A stretch of DNA of 64,000 nucleotides, from positions 4,464,001 to 4,528,000 of the forward strand of contig JALKFA010000001.1 in assembly GCA_024169445.1 (NCBI GenBank), in the 5' to 3' direction. The stretch is from Buttiauxella agrestis ATCC 33320. GTDB taxonomy: Bacteria; Pseudomonadota; Gammaproteobacteria; Enterobacterales; Enterobacteriaceae. Under the pieces are notes generated by a model. That model did no database searches. It was given only the letters and a program-made list of their open reading frames with translations, and had not been told where the DNA came from. Both the position numbers and the translations under genes were made by a program. The number at the start of each line of letters is the position of its first letter. Position 1 is the first letter of the stretch. Of the stretch, positions 29,386-39,097 are shown one piece after another.

Positions 29386-30396
29386 TTACTTCTTACGTGC
29401 GTATTTCAATGAATCCAGTGCGACCGCGAAGATAATGATCGCACCCTTGATAATGTACTGCCAGTAAGGGTTCACGCCGATATACGTCAAACCGTAGTTG
29501 ATGACGGTGAAGATGATAACACCGGTCACCACGCCCACGACCGTCCCCACGCCGCCGCTGAATGACACACCGCCGACGACGCACGCCGCAATCGCATCCA
29601 GTTCGTACATGAAGCCAAGGTTGTTGGTCGCAGAACCGATACGCCCAGCTTCTAACATCCCGCCGAAGGCGTAGAACACACCAGACAGCGCGTAAATCAT
29701 GATCAGGTTCAGTGCAACGTTAACACCAGAAACTTTAGCGGCTTCAGGGTTACCACCGATGGCGAAGATGTTCTTACCAAAGCGCGTTTTGTTCCACAGA
29801 ATCCAGACAAAGCCAATCGCAATCAACGCATAGAACGTGATGTACGAGAGCTTAAAGTTACCCATCTTGATAAAGCCCTGGGTAAAGGTCGAGAACCCGC
29901 TATCGAACCCCGCAATTGGCGATGCGCCAACAAAGTCGTAGTACAGGGAGTTGATACCGTAAACGATGATCATGGTACCCAAAGTGGTGATAAACGGCGT
30001 CACGTTCAGGTAAGCAATGATAATACCGTTAACCAGACCAATGATTGCGCCGATAGCACAAACGATCAGGATAACCAACGGGATTGGCATGGTGCTCATT
30101 TCAGGGAAAACTTTGTTTACGTTTTCCATTGATTGCAGGAATGTCGCCGCGACAACCGCCGCTAAACCTACCTGGCGACCTGCTGACAGGTCAGTACCCT
30201 GAGTCACAATCAGCCCCGCCACACCCAATGCAATGATGATACGCACGGAAGACTGGGTCAGAATGTTACTTAAGTTCATCAAGCTTAAAAACGTTGGGTC
30301 CTGGAAAATAATAATCGCCAGCAGCACCAGCAATACGACATAAATGCCGCCTTCTTTCAGATAAGTTAGAAAACTTTTCTTATTTAACGCACTCAT
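29386..30396 (-). CDS. mglC: Galactose / methyl-galactoside ABC transporter permease MglC
   Basis: A 336-residue membrane permease of the BPD_transp_2 family, the same length as E. coli MglC. It has about ten helices and the conserved GTDLSAGRQVGLAA, GGNPEAAKVSGVNV and GRIGSATNNLGFMYELDAIAACVVGG segments. It forms the channel of the galactose importer MglABC. The ATG at 30396 matches the E. coli start; the open frame further upstream is not used. It follows mglA by 19 bases. Confidence 0.96.
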   Translation of the reverse strand: MSALNKKSFLTYLKEGGIYVVLLVLLAIIIFQDPTFLSLMNLSNILTQSSVRIIIALGVAGLIVTQGTDLSAGRQVGLAAVVAATFLQSMENVNKVFPEMSTMPIPLVILIVCAIGAIIGLVNGIIIAYLNVTPFITTLGTMIIVYGINSLYYDFVGASPIAGFDSGFSTFTQGFIKMGNFKLSYITFYALIAIGFVWILWNKTRFGKNIFAIGGNPEAAKVSGVNVALNLIMIYALSGVFYAFGGMLEAGRIGSATNNLGFMYELDAIAACVVGGVSFSGGVGTVVGVVTGVIIFTVINYGLTYIGVNPYWQYIIKGAIIIFAVALDSLKYARKK

Positions 30397-30415
30397 TTTA
30401 ATAGCCCCTAAATTA

Positions 30416-31936
30416 TCAAAGGTGCACAGACGCAAGACGTAATATTTCGTTCTGCGTGGTTGTTTTAGTGTCTACAATTCCGGCAACGAGACCATTGCTC
30501 ATCACCAGGATACGATCTGTAATCCCTAACAACTCTGGCATTTCGGACGAAATAATGATGATTCCTTTCCCTTTTTTGGCGAGTTCAGCAATAAGCTGAT
30601 AAATTTCAAATTTAGCCCCAACATCAATCCCGCGAGTCGGTTCATCTAACATTAAAATTTCTGGCTGTGTTAATAACCAACGGCCAATAATCACTTTTTG
30701 TTGGTTACCACCGGACAGCGAACCAATCGCCGTGCGATGACCTGGTGTTTTGACACGCATTGAGTCGATTACCCATTGGGTATCGCTTTTCATGCGTGAA
30801 TTATCCAGTAAGCCAACTTTGTTTTTATAATTGCGAATATTAGAAATCAGTGAGTTAAAACCAATATCCAGGTACGCATAAATACCGGTTGAGCGACGTT
30901 CTTCTGTCACCAGGGCAAAGCCATGGTTAATCGCTTCGTTCGCGCTATGGTTATTAATCTTTTTGCCGTGCAACGTAATAGTACCGTCTGATTTTTCACG
31001 GATACCAAAAAGTGTTTCAACAATATCAGTACGTTTTGCACCGACCAGACCAGCAATGCCAAGAATTTCCCCTTTGTGCAAATCAAAGGAAACATCGCGA
31101 ATCGAAGGCTGACGTAGTGAAGTCAGGTTACGGACTTCCATAATCACTTCACCCGGTACGTTTTCTTTTGTCGGGAAGCGTTGGTTTAGCGAGCGGCCCA
31201 CCATCATGGAGATAATTTTATCCATATCCAGCCCTTCTAATGGCTGGGTGGCAATCCACTGCCCGTCACGTAAAATCGTGATTTCATCGCACAGCTGGAA
31301 AATTTCTTCCATTTTGTGGGAGATATAAACAATACCGCAGCCGCGTTCTTTTAATTTACGGATGATTTTGAAAAGGTGATTAACTTCTTTTTCTGTCAGT
31401 GAGGATGTTGGCTCATCCATAATGACGATTTTGGCATTGTAAGAAAACGCTTTGGCAATTTCGATCATCTGCATTTGTGATACTGACAATGTGCCCACAC
31501 GTGCTTTAGGGTCAATATCAATATCCAGTTCATCGAAAATATGTTTGGTATCGCGGTACATTTTGTCCTGGTCGACAAATACACCTTTAGTTGGGTAGCG
31601 CCCCAGCCACATGTTATCCATTACGGTACGTTGTAAAACCAGGTTTAATTCCTGGTGCACCATAGAAATACCATTTTCCAGCGCTTCTTTGGTGCTGGAA
31701 AAGTTAACTTCTTGTCCCTGAAAAAGAATACTGCCGGAATCTTTGGCATAGATCCCAAATAGGCATTTTAATAATGTTGATTTGCCTGCACCGTTCTCAC
31801 CCATTAATGCGTGAATGGAATGAGGACGAACTTTTAAATTAACATTATCCAGTGCCTTAACGCCGGGGAATGATTTATTAATGTTGGTCATTTCCAACAA
31901 ATATTCCGACGACTGATTTGTAATATTGTCGACCAT
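30416..31936 (-). CDS. mglA: Galactose / methyl-galactoside ABC transporter ATPase MglA
   Basis: A 506-residue double ABC ATPase, exactly the E. coli length when the ATG at 31936 (MVDNITNQ) is used. The first domain has Walker [10 protein letters not shown] and [31 protein letters not shown]. The second has the degenerate P-loop GLVGAKRTD typical of sugar importers and [15 protein letters not shown]. It drives galactose and beta-methylgalactoside import with MglB and MglC. Confidence 0.96.
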   Translation of the reverse strand: MVDNITNQSSEYLLEMTNINKSFPGVKALDNVNLKVRPHSIHALMGENGAGKSTLLKCLFGIYAKDSGSILFQGQEVNFSSTKEALENGISMVHQELNLVLQRTVMDNMWLGRYPTKGVFVDQDKMYRDTKHIFDELDIDIDPKARVGTLSVSQMQMIEIAKAFSYNAKIVIMDEPTSSLTEKEVNHLFKIIRKLKERGCGIVYISHKMEEIFQLCDEITILRDGQWIATQPLEGLDMDKIISMMVGRSLNQRFPTKENVPGEVIMEVRNLTSLRQPSIRDVSFDLHKGEILGIAGLVGAKRTDIVETLFGIREKSDGTITLHGKKINNHSANEAINHGFALVTEERRSTGIYAYLDIGFNSLISNIRNYKNKVGLLDNSRMKSDTQWVIDSMRVKTPGHRTAIGSLSGGNQQKVIIGRWLLTQPEILMLDEPTRGIDVGAKFEIYQLIAELAKKGKGIIIISSEMPELLGITDRILVMSNGLVAGIVDTKTTTQNEILRLASVHL

Positions 31937-32050
31937 AATTACGGTTCCAATAGTGTCACTGAGTGGATTGAGCCGGACGAAAATCACATCCGGCTCGACA
32001 CTTTTTTTAAAACCATATCCAAAATAATTCGAGTTGCACAAAGGCGACAA

Positions 32051-32138
32051 GCTCGTGAGTCCCCGGCAGCTTACTTAAGTAAGTGACCGGGGTGAGCGAG
32101 TGCAGTTAACGCATCTGCGGCTCGAAGTATGAAGGATA
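32051..32138. repeat. Structured intercistronic element between mglB and mglA
   Basis: Outer arms CCCCGG (32061-32066) and CCGGGG (32087-32092) enclose a perfect 14-bp palindrome CTTACTTAAGTAAG (32070-32083). GCTCG/CGAG arms lie outside. The 3' part (32114-32138) resembles a sequence upstream of yejA (63268-63294), 18 of 24 positions alike, so it belongs to a dispersed family. It ends right at the mglB stop, a position where such hairpins stabilise the binding-protein mRNA and cut read-through. Confidence 0.75.
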
Positions 32139-32139
32139 C

Positions 32140-33138
32140 TTATTTACCAGTAAATTCAGCCAGATTGCTCTGATCAACACCGACGTATGGGATACGAACG
32201 ATTTTGTTCTCAATCTTCCACTTAGTGCCTTCAGCGGCAGGCTTACCATCGGCCAGGTTTTTAGCCAGATCGAAGGTTGCTTTAGCCTGGTTGTTGGCAT
32301 CGTTCAGAACGGTACCGGCCATTGCGCCAGATTTAACCAGTGCCAGAGCTTCTGGCAGGGCATCAACACCAAAGACTGGAATAGAAGATTTGTTGTGCGC
32401 TTTCAGCGCTTCAACTGCACCCATTGCCATCGCATCGTTGTTGGCAATAACCACTTCGATTTTGTTAGCGTTCGGGCCAGACAACCATGCGTCCATCTTA
32501 TCTTTTGCCTGAGCGGTATCCCACATTGCAGTATCTAACTGCAGCTGTTGAGTTTTCAGGCCTTTGGTATTCAGCTCTTTAATAACATAGGTAGTACGAG
32601 CTTCAGCATCCGGGTGGCCTGGTTCGCCTTTGAGCAGAACGAATTGAACCTGACCATCTTTGTTCAGATCCCATGCCGGGTTAGCTGCCCAATGTTTAGC
32701 AATCAGGTCGCCCTGGATGATGCCAGACTCTTTAGAGTCAGTACCCACGTAGTAAGCTTTGTCGTAGCTATCCAGCGCTTTACGAGAAGGTTCTTTGTTG
32801 TAGAACACGATTGGAATGTTCTGGCCGCGAGCTTTTTCGATAACGGTGCCCGCAGCAGCAGGGTCAACCAGGTTGATTGCCAGTGCTTTCACGCCTTTTG
32901 CCAACAGTACGTCAATCTGATCGTTCTGCTTGGACTGGTCGTTTTGCGAGTCGTTCATCAGCAGTTCTACGTCTGGAGAAGCTTTTGCGTCTTTCTCAAT
33001 CGCTTTGCGAACCACTGACATGAAGTTATCGTCATATTTATAAATGGTCACACCAATACGGGTATCAGCTGCATGAGCGGCTGCGCCAAACAACATGCAA
33101 GACATAACAGCGGACAGGGTCAAAACCTTCTTATTCAT
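32140..33138 (-). CDS. mglB: D-galactose / methyl-galactoside binding protein MglB
   Basis: A 332-residue periplasmic binding protein, the same length as in E. coli. The signal peptide is [20 protein letters not shown], cleaved near AHA-ADT. The mature protein has the sugar-binding PBP type I fold and an EF-hand-like calcium loop (DLNKDGQVQ) characteristic of MglB. It delivers galactose and glucose to MglAC and also to the chemoreceptor Trg. First gene of the mglBAC operon, with an about 210-base leader. Confidence 0.97.
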   Translation of the reverse strand: MNKKVLTLSAVMSCMLFGAAAHAADTRIGVTIYKYDDNFMSVVRKAIEKDAKASPDVELLMNDSQNDQSKQNDQIDVLLAKGVKALAINLVDPAAAGTVIEKARGQNIPIVFYNKEPSRKALDSYDKAYYVGTDSKESGIIQGDLIAKHWAANPAWDLNKDGQVQFVLLKGEPGHPDAEARTTYVIKELNTKGLKTQQLQLDTAMWDTAQAKDKMDAWLSGPNANKIEVVIANNDAMAMGAVEALKAHNKSSIPVFGVDALPEALALVKSGAMAGTVLNDANNQAKATFDLAKNLADGKPAAEGTKWKIENKIVRIPYVGVDQSNLAEFTGK

Positions 33139-33355
33139 GGTATCTCCGGTTTTTTGCAGGGTAGTACATTAGGTATTCAGGCAGGCAGCACTGTTACAAA
33201 AATGTTACTGAATGCCGAAAATTTTCTATAGTAAAAAACTCTTCCGTGTTCGGTAACGATCCATAACTGCTTTTATTGATGATTTTTTTGCTTAATACCT
33301 ATGCGCAAACTGATGAGTCAGCGTTACATATAGTTTCAGCTGATAAAACGCTGAC

Positions 33356-33415
33356 ATCATAGTCATCGCAATGTTAATTAACTGTGAATTTACTCACAAA
33401 TTGAAACCGGTTACA
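33356..33415 (-). promoter_or_regulatory. mglBAC promoter with CRP site and GalS/GalR operator
   Basis: A perfect CRP core, TGTGA-N6-TCACA, spans 33383-33398. On the minus strand a -10 hexamer TATGAT lies at 33356-33361, which puts CRP at about -41.5, a class II activator position. Upstream, TGTAACCGGTTTCA (plus-strand 33402-33415) fits the GalR/GalS operator form and would centre near -60. This is the arrangement known for gal and mgl control in E. coli. Together with the long leader it fills the mglB-galS spacer. Confidence 0.85.
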
Positions 33416-33428
33416 TCAAAGACTTTAT

Positions 33429-34451
33429 TCAGAGAGTGATCGATGCCGCAATTTGCCGTGGAGCCACCGAATGACGGCGCACCAAAGTCGGCATAAAACA
33501 GTGCGTTGCACCAATATCGAGCGTTCCTGCCGCCCCTTGTAGCGCCAGTTCCGTCGCCAGACGTGCCATTGAAACAATGGGGTATCGCACTGTGGTGAGT
33601 TGCGGATCGGTGTAACGCGCGATGGGAATATCATCAAAACCGATCACTGAAACATGATGCGGCACGACAATCCCGTTATCTTTCAAGGCGGTTAACGCTC
33701 CGGCCGCCATGCTGTCGTTGTAAGCAAACACCGCACTGAGTTGCAGATTGCGGCCAAGCAATTCCACCATTGCCGCTTCGCCGCCCTGCATATCCGGTGA
33801 ACCTACGCCTACCCAGCTTTCTGGCGGGGTAATCCCCTGCTCTGTCATGCCACGCATCCAGCCTTCACGGCGTTGTGCGTTATCTTCAATCGCATGACTG
33901 GAGGCCAGATAACCAATGCGTTGATGACCTTGATTAAACAGCATTCGTGTTGCCATCAACGCACCACTGACGTTATCAAGCCCCACGCAACGGTGTTCGT
34001 AGCCCGGCACAATTCGGTTAACCAGCACCATGCCGGGAATTTGATCGAGGAACTCAGCTAATTCTTGGTCACCGAGAGCTTTAGCATGAACAATCAATGC
34101 GTTACAGCGCTGACGAATCAACACTTCAATGGCATGACGCTCTTTTTCTTCCTGGTGGTAGCTGTTGCCGATGAGCACATATTTGTTGTGCTGCTGTGCC
34201 ACAACATCCACGGCCTTCACCAGCGCGCCAAAGAACGGATCGGACACATCCATCACCACCACGCCGATGGTATCGCTGACCTGAGTTGCCAGAGCCTGGG
34301 CGTTAGCGTTTGGCCGATAACCCAGCTGCGCCACCGCCTGCATTACGCTTTCACGGGTGTCCGCACTGACCAGCGCGCTGTTATTAAGTACACGAGAAAC
34401 GGTCGCCACTGAGACACCGGCGATGCGGGCAACGTCACGAATGGTGATCAT
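33429..34451 (-). CDS. galS: Galactose regulator GalS (mgl repressor)
   Basis: A 340-residue LacI/GalR regulator close to E. coli GalS. The N-terminal helix-turn-helix is [20 protein letters not shown], the hinge is [12 protein letters not shown], and the effector domain includes [23 protein letters not shown]. The ATG at 34451 gives the standard N-terminus with GGTGA before it. GalS represses mgl and itself and is relieved by galactose. Matching operators lie just downstream at the mgl promoter and upstream of its own start. Confidence 0.95.
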   Translation of the reverse strand: MITIRDVARIAGVSVATVSRVLNNSALVSADTRESVMQAVAQLGYRPNANAQALATQVSDTIGVVVMDVSDPFFGALVKAVDVVAQQHNKYVLIGNSYHQEEKERHAIEVLIRQRCNALIVHAKALGDQELAEFLDQIPGMVLVNRIVPGYEHRCVGLDNVSGALMATRMLFNQGHQRIGYLASSHAIEDNAQRREGWMRGMTEQGITPPESWVGVGSPDMQGGEAAMVELLGRNLQLSAVFAYNDSMAAGALTALKDNGIVVPHHVSVIGFDDIPIARYTDPQLTTVRYPIVSMARLATELALQGAAGTLDIGATHCFMPTLVRRHSVAPRQIAASITL

Positions 34452-34541
34452 ATTTTTCACCAGTCGAAAGAGGAGTTAGTCTCATGAATGCACCCTGTAT
34501 TTGGCAAGGTGGCTATTCTGGCAGCGACGCGGGAATGACTA

Positions 34542-34575
34542 CGTGAGGATGATCACATCGATGAAAACGGTTACA
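34542..34575 (-). promoter_or_regulatory. CRP and GalS sites upstream of galS
   Basis: CGTGAGGATGATCACA (34542-34557) matches nine of ten CRP core positions. Nineteen bases further (centre to centre), TGAAAACGGTTACA (34562-34575) is a GalS-type operator, almost the same spacing as at the mgl promoter. This supports CRP activation and autoregulation of galS. Confidence 0.75.
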
Positions 34576-34606
34576 TACAAATCGTTAACGTTTGTGATGT
34601 ATATCA

Positions 34607-35764
34607 TTATCTTGTTGTATGTTTCAGAGAAACCCCAGCAGCACGTGCTGTGAGTTGTCGCCATAGCCATTCAATTGGCCCCTGGCGGAAGAAACGCAGC
34701 CATAGCATTGAAAAGACAATGTTGATGACCCAGACGGCGGGAACGAAAGCCAGCAGCGACAGGCGGTCATACTTCATATAACCGCCCATCTGGAAGAAGA
34801 ATGCGGTGCAAATCAGCGTTTGCAGCAAGTAATTCGATAGCGCCATGCGCCCGACATGCGCGACAGCATTCACCAGTCGCCAACGCGAAAGCTGCGGCCA
34901 GTAGCCAAATGCCAGCGCGGCATAACCGATAGTTTGAAACGGCGCACTCAATTCACGCGGGGCTTGCAGCAAGAAAGCACACCAGCGATAACCCCAGCCA
35001 AGGTGCCACTGGGCATAAATAGCCGGAATGTTGATTAACATACCGACGATAATCAGCCACCAGGCGGTGCGGCGGTAATGATGCAAACTGAACTCCCCAC
35101 GCAACCAACCGCTACGCATTAATGACGCACCAAGCAGCATCATTCCAGCCAGTTGCCAGCCGTACTGCGCGCCTAACGCCACTAAATTTGAGGAAAGTAA
35201 GTCAATGCGATTGCTGATTGCTTCGCTCCCGCCCTGCAATTTCCACCATTGCTCATACTGCAGGTTGGCCGCATCCGGCACCCAGGAACGGTTCGGCGCA
35301 TCACCAGAGATAAAGCCCAGCAACAGCAATACCCCAATGCCGGTGAGATAGAGAATTACCCCGGTATTAAACAGTGAGCGAATCCCCGGCGCGTCGCGAA
35401 TCAAGCGCCAGCACACCAGGCCGACTAAACCATAAGCCAGCAAAATATCGCCATCCCATAACAAGATAGCGTGCATGAAACCCAACAAGACTAATAACGT
35501 CAGACGTGACTGAATCCAGCGTTTGCCGCGATGTAACAACATCTGCAAGCCAGCGCCAAATAATAAAGCGAATAAGGTGAGGAATTTGACCTGGGCAAAG
35601 AGATCAAGAATGGCCCATATCCAGGCCTCGCGGTCAGTAATAGTACCGGACCAGGCAGGGTTCAGATACGCCGCCTTCGGCAAACCGAAGGCCACGATAT
35701 TAAGCAGCAGAATGCCGAGAATAGCGACGCCACGGACAAAATCCAGCGTACCGTTTCTCTCCAT
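34607..35764 (-). CDS. yeiB: DUF418 membrane protein YeiB
   Basis: A 385-residue inner-membrane protein, the E. coli YeiB length, with an N-terminal RNGTLDFVRGVAILGILLLNI segment and about ten helices; the C-terminal DUF418 region includes GRMALSNYLLQTL. No biochemical function is established. It lies 19 bases downstream of folE and is probably in its operon, as in E. coli. Confidence 0.93.
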   Translation of the reverse strand: MERNGTLDFVRGVAILGILLLNIVAFGLPKAAYLNPAWSGTITDREAWIWAILDLFAQVKFLTLFALLFGAGLQMLLHRGKRWIQSRLTLLVLLGFMHAILLWDGDILLAYGLVGLVCWRLIRDAPGIRSLFNTGVILYLTGIGVLLLLGFISGDAPNRSWVPDAANLQYEQWWKLQGGSEAISNRIDLLSSNLVALGAQYGWQLAGMMLLGASLMRSGWLRGEFSLHHYRRTAWWLIIVGMLINIPAIYAQWHLGWGYRWCAFLLQAPRELSAPFQTIGYAALAFGYWPQLSRWRLVNAVAHVGRMALSNYLLQTLICTAFFFQMGGYMKYDRLSLLAFVPAVWVINIVFSMLWLRFFRQGPIEWLWRQLTARAAGVSLKHTTR

Positions 35765-35783
35765 ACACCCTGCCTGATAAATG

Positions 35784-36449
35784 TTAGTTATGACGCACAG
35801 CGCGCAGAAATTCCTGACGGGTATTCTGGCTGGATTTGAACAAGCCGCCTAACGACGTGGTCGTCGTGGCACTGGTTGCGTCCTGCACACCACGCGCTTT
35901 CACACAATAATGGACCGCATCAATAGATACCGCCACATTGTTGGTGCCAAGCAGCGTTTGCAGGGCAATCAGGATTTGCTGAGTTAAGCGTTCCTGAACC
36001 TGCGGGCGCTGGGCAAAGAATTGCACAATGCGGTTAATTTTTGACAGGCCAATGACGGTATCTTTTGGCAGATATGAAACTGTCGCTTTACCGTCGATAG
36101 TCACGAAATGGTGTTCACAGGTACTGGTGAGCGTGATGTTGCGCACGGTGACCATTTCATCGACCTTCATCTTATTTTCGATGACGGTGATTTTTGGGAA
36201 GTTGGCATAATCGAGGCCGGAGAAAATCTCATCGACATACATTTTGGCGATGCGATGCGGCGTTTCCATCAAGCTGTCGTCGCTCAAATCAAGATTCAGC
36301 AACTGCATGATTTCCGTCATATGCTCGGCAATCTGACGTTTGCGGGTTTCGTTATCAAGTTCACGCAATTGCGGACGCAGCGGGGTTTCCAGGCCGCGTG
36401 CAACTAATGCTTCGTGAACCAATGCGGCTTCTGGACTTAATGATGGCAT
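35784..36449 (-). CDS. folE: GTP cyclohydrolase I type 1 FolE
   Basis: A 221-residue enzyme (E. coli 222 aa) that converts GTP to 7,8-dihydroneopterin triphosphate, the first step of folate and queuosine-type pterin synthesis. Zinc and active-site residues are in TCEHHF (Cys111, His113, His114) and [10 protein letters not shown]. The ATG at 36449 matches the E. coli start; the upstream extension is leader. Confidence 0.96.
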   Translation of the reverse strand: MPSLSPEAALVHEALVARGLETPLRPQLRELDNETRKRQIAEHMTEIMQLLNLDLSDDSLMETPHRIAKMYVDEIFSGLDYANFPKITVIENKMKVDEMVTVRNITLTSTCEHHFVTIDGKATVSYLPKDTVIGLSKINRIVQFFAQRPQVQERLTQQILIALQTLLGTNNVAVSIDAVHYCVKARGVQDATSATTTTSLGGLFKSSQNTRQEFLRAVRHN

Positions 36450-36565
36450 ACTATTTTCTCCTGCAGGTGTGGCTGACCTCGGCCCTACATGGGGCAAAGT
36501 GTGCGCTTATTGTGCGTGAGCACGGTCGCATAATCCAGTAGTGCGGACGATAATTAATGAAATCG

Positions 36566-37690
36566 TCAAAACCTTCGCCAAACTAAACCGCCACCAACCA
36601 ACAATGCCAACCCTGCGACATATAAAGCTGGCTCCAGTTGCCCGGTTAGCGAAGTCGAGGTTGCCGATAACATTGGCCCAACCAACTGCCCCATCGCGTA
36701 TCCGCTGGTCAGTAATCCCGCCATATAACGGGTATGTTGCGGTGCCAGTTCACGGCCATATTGTAATGACAATTGCACCGCACATAAGAACCCACCGCCC
36801 ACTAACAACGCCCCCAGAACCAGCCCGCTGATACCGGGAATGATATCTGAGGCGAATACTCCAAGCGCCTGCAACCAAAGTACCAGCGCTAAGCGTTGAT
36901 GGGTTTGCAGCCAAAATCGTGTGGCAATACCCAGCAAAATACCGCATACCGCCGCACCGCCAAATATCGGCCAGACGAATTGCGCGAATACGCTACCAGG
37001 AAAACGTGCGCTAGCCATTTGCGATAAAAACGTCGCGGGCAGAATATAGCCAAATCCGGCGAGGCTGTAGCTCAACACCAGCCGTTTGAGCGGCGCGGTT
37101 AAAACCAGCGGTACGGGTGCCGTTTCCGGGCGATGTAACTCCCCTTTGCGTGGTAAGTTGCGGGCGATTAATAAGATCAATAACAACGCCAGAACGCCAT
37201 AAACCAACCAGCCGTGAGCTGCGGATAAACCATAACTGTGGATCGCCACCGCCAGCAAACCGCTGATAAATATCCCGGCACCAGGACCGGCAAATACCGC
37301 AGCGCTTAAACCGGGCTTGCCTAAACGCGCCAGTTGCTCGTTGCTCCAGGCGGCAATTAACACCATTGCCCAGCCACTGGCACAGCCAATCAGGAAGCGA
37401 ATCAGCGCGTGCCACAATGCGGAATCGACGGTGGCGGATAACAGCGTCAAAACCACCGCCCCCCAAACACCGAGCATCAAACGGAATTCGACACGCCGGT
37501 GCGCGCGCATGGCATCCCACGCGCCAATCAGATAGCCGAGATAGTTAATCGCGGCTACCAAACCCGCACTGGTTAAGGTAAGTTGCCCTTCCGCTATCAT
37601 CAGCGGGACTTGTGGCGTAAAGGCAAAGCGGCCAATGCCCATTGCCACCACCAACACCAGAAATCCCGTCAACGCGATACGAAGTGCCAC
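36566..37690 (-). CDS. YbfB/YjiJ-type MFS transporter
   Basis: A membrane carrier of about 374 residues and 10-12 helices, with the N-terminal GFLVLVVAMGIGRFAFTPQVPLMI signature of the YbfB/YjiJ MFS group and the late HTRYMAGLLTSGYAMGQLVGP stretch. Substrate is unknown. The start is chosen at a GTG (37690) preceded by GGGGG; an ATG at 37735 would add 15 residues. It is divergent from yeiG, with folE following in the same direction. In E. coli K-12 folE and yeiG are adjacent without this gene, so it is an accessory insertion or was lost there. Confidence 0.82.
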   Translation of the reverse strand: MALRIALTGFLVLVVAMGIGRFAFTPQVPLMIAEGQLTLTSAGLVAAINYLGYLIGAWDAMRAHRRVEFRLMLGVWGAVVLTLLSATVDSALWHALIRFLIGCASGWAMVLIAAWSNEQLARLGKPGLSAAVFAGPGAGIFISGLLAVAIHSYGLSAAHGWLVYGVLALLLILLIARNLPRKGELHRPETAPVPLVLTAPLKRLVLSYSLAGFGYILPATFLSQMASARFPGSVFAQFVWPIFGGAAVCGILLGIATRFWLQTHQRLALVLWLQALGVFASDIIPGISGLVLGALLVGGGFLCAVQLSLQYGRELAPQHTRYMAGLLTSGYAMGQLVGPMLSATSTSLTGQLEPALYVAGLALLVGGGLVWRRF

Positions 37691-37796
37691 ATCGCCCCCA
37701 ATTGTTACGATTTCGTTGCCAGCATGATGCCGCATGACTAGACTGGGGTGAAGTGAAAGTTATTCATTGATATTGAATATATTTAAGGACATTTAT

Positions 37797-38627
37797 ATGG
37801 AACTGCTTGAAGAACACCGATGTTTTGAAGGCTGGCAGCAGCGCTGGCGCCATGATTCCGCGGTATTGAAATGCCCGATGACGTTCAGTATTTTTCTGCC
37901 AACTCCGCGCACCACTCCCCCACCCGTTCTGTACTGGCTGTCAGGCCTGACCTGTAACGACGAAAACTTCACCACTAAAGCGGGCGCACAACGTGTCGCT
38001 TCTGAACTGGGCATTGTTCTGGTGATGCCGGACACCAGTCCGCGCGGCGAAAATGTGCCGAATAATGAAAGTTACGATCTCGGCCAGGGCGCAGGTTTTT
38101 ACCTGAACGCGACAGAGCAGCCGTGGGCTGACCATTTCCGCATGTACGACTACATTAATCACGAGTTGCCCGCGTTAATTGCCGATAATTTCAGCATCAG
38201 CGATAAAGCCTCTATTTTCGGCCATTCGATGGGCGGCCACGGCGCACTGAGCATCGCGTTGAAAAACCCTGGTCGTTATTGTTCGGTTTCTGCATTTGCG
38301 CCGATTGTGAATCCAACGCGCGTCCCGTGGGGGAAAAAAGCGTTTGCGGCTTATTTAGGTGCAGACGAAGAGAAATGGCGCGAATGGGATAGCTGCTGTT
38401 TATTGATGCAGGCCGATAGCGCGCAGGCGATTCCGGTGCTTATCGATCAAGGGGATGCCGATCAGTTCTTAGCAGATCAACTACAACCCGCGCAGTTTGC
38501 TGAAGTGGCGCGGCAGAAAAACTGGCCGTTAACTCTGCGTGTACAGCCAGGTTACGACCATAGTTATTACTTTATTGCTTCGTTTGTGGAAGACCATTTG
38601 CGGTTCCACGCGGAGCATTTGGGGTAA
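37797..38627 (+). CDS. yeiG: S-formylglutathione hydrolase YeiG
   Basis: A 276-residue esterase-D family hydrolase close to E. coli YeiG (278 aa). It splits S-formylglutathione into glutathione and formate in formaldehyde detoxification. The serine nucleophile is Ser144 in GHSMGG; the oxyanion region is LTCNDENF, and the late PGYDHSYYF carries the catalytic histidine. The ATG at 37797 gives the E. coli-like N-terminus [17 protein letters not shown]. Confidence 0.95.
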   Translation: MELLEEHRCFEGWQQRWRHDSAVLKCPMTFSIFLPTPRTTPPPVLYWLSGLTCNDENFTTKAGAQRVASELGIVLVMPDTSPRGENVPNNESYDLGQGAGFYLNATEQPWADHFRMYDYINHELPALIADNFSISDKASIFGHSMGGHGALSIALKNPGRYCSVSAFAPIVNPTRVPWGKKAFAAYLGADEEKWREWDSCCLLMQADSAQAIPVLIDQGDADQFLADQLQPAQFAEVARQKNWPLTLRVQPGYDHSYYFIASFVEDHLRFHAEHLG

Positions 38628-38644
38628 CTGTTTGATTTGGTTTG

Positions 38645-38707
38645 CCCTCACCCCGACCCTCTCCCACAGAAGAGGGAGAAAACTGGGCTATCCCCTCTCC
38701 CTCAGGG
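38645..38707. repeat. Dispersed palindromic repeat (CCCTCACCCC type), copy 2, interrupted
   Basis: Downstream of yeiG the repeat starts CCCTCACCCCGACCCTCTCCC-like and runs to CCCCTCTCCCTCAGGG. In copy 1 (10.7 kb) the sequence CCCTCTCCCTCAGGG continues with AGAGGGTCGGGGTGAGGG. Here that second half is missing and the IS-like end at 38708 follows directly, so the repeat is broken at this point. Confidence 0.75.
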
Positions 38708-38726
38708 CTGTCTCTTAGTCACAACT
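38708..38726. mobile_element. Possible relic of an IS50-like terminal inverted repeat
   Basis: CTGTCTCTTAGTCACAACT matches 16 of 19 positions of the Tn5/IS50 mosaic end (CTGTCTCTTATACACATCT). It sits exactly where the dispersed repeat is interrupted. I find no partner end or transposase remnant before cirA, so it is at most a fossil or solo end, or a resemblance in a non-autonomous element. Confidence 0.45.
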
Positions 38727-38730
38727 TTGA

Positions 38731-38999
38731 GGGGCGATTTAAGCCGGACCCGAAATTCAAGGTCAAAGTCAAAAGCCAAGGCGGTTTTGACTTTGTTCCC
38801 GGCTTCAATCGCGCCGTTTTTTACCCTTCAGTCGGGGTCACGTGGTCGGGAACCACGTGAGAGAGCGATCGTCGGGAACGAGTCGCGAACGACCCCGAAT
38901 GTTGGGTGAAAAACGGTGTTTACCGCTTGCGGCGATTGATTTGCCGTGCGCCTGGATTATCAAGGGGTTGGCGTTAACCCCTTGATTCGTTCACCGTTT
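38731..38999. repeat. Block of nested palindromes between yeiG and cirA
   Basis: Three strong foldable units occur in tandem. Unit A: CAAAGTCAAAA (38764-38774) with TTTTGACTTTG (38785-38795), flanked by AAGCCGG / CCGGCTT (38741-38747, 38799-38805). Unit B: CACGTGGT / ACCACGTG (38839-38859), enclosed by TCGGGGTC / GACCCCGA (about 38832-38898). Unit C: ATCAAGGGGTT / AACCCCTTGAT (38959-38986), enclosed by AAACGGTG / CACCGTTT (38911-38918, 38992-38999). No convincing protein is encoded. It may be a non-autonomous mobile element or a structured RNA. Confidence 0.65.
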
Positions 39000-39097
39000 G
39001 CGGGAATCACAGAGATAACTGAACGCACGAGTGAACGGAAAATCAGCGAGGCTTACAGATCTCACCCTGACAAGATTGCCAGGGCGAGGGGGGAAAA

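Noticed and set aside
38637-38909. Overlapping short open frames in the yeiG-cirA gap
   Set aside because: They run through repeats and hairpin arms; the encoded peptides only translate the palindromes and lack ribosome sites.
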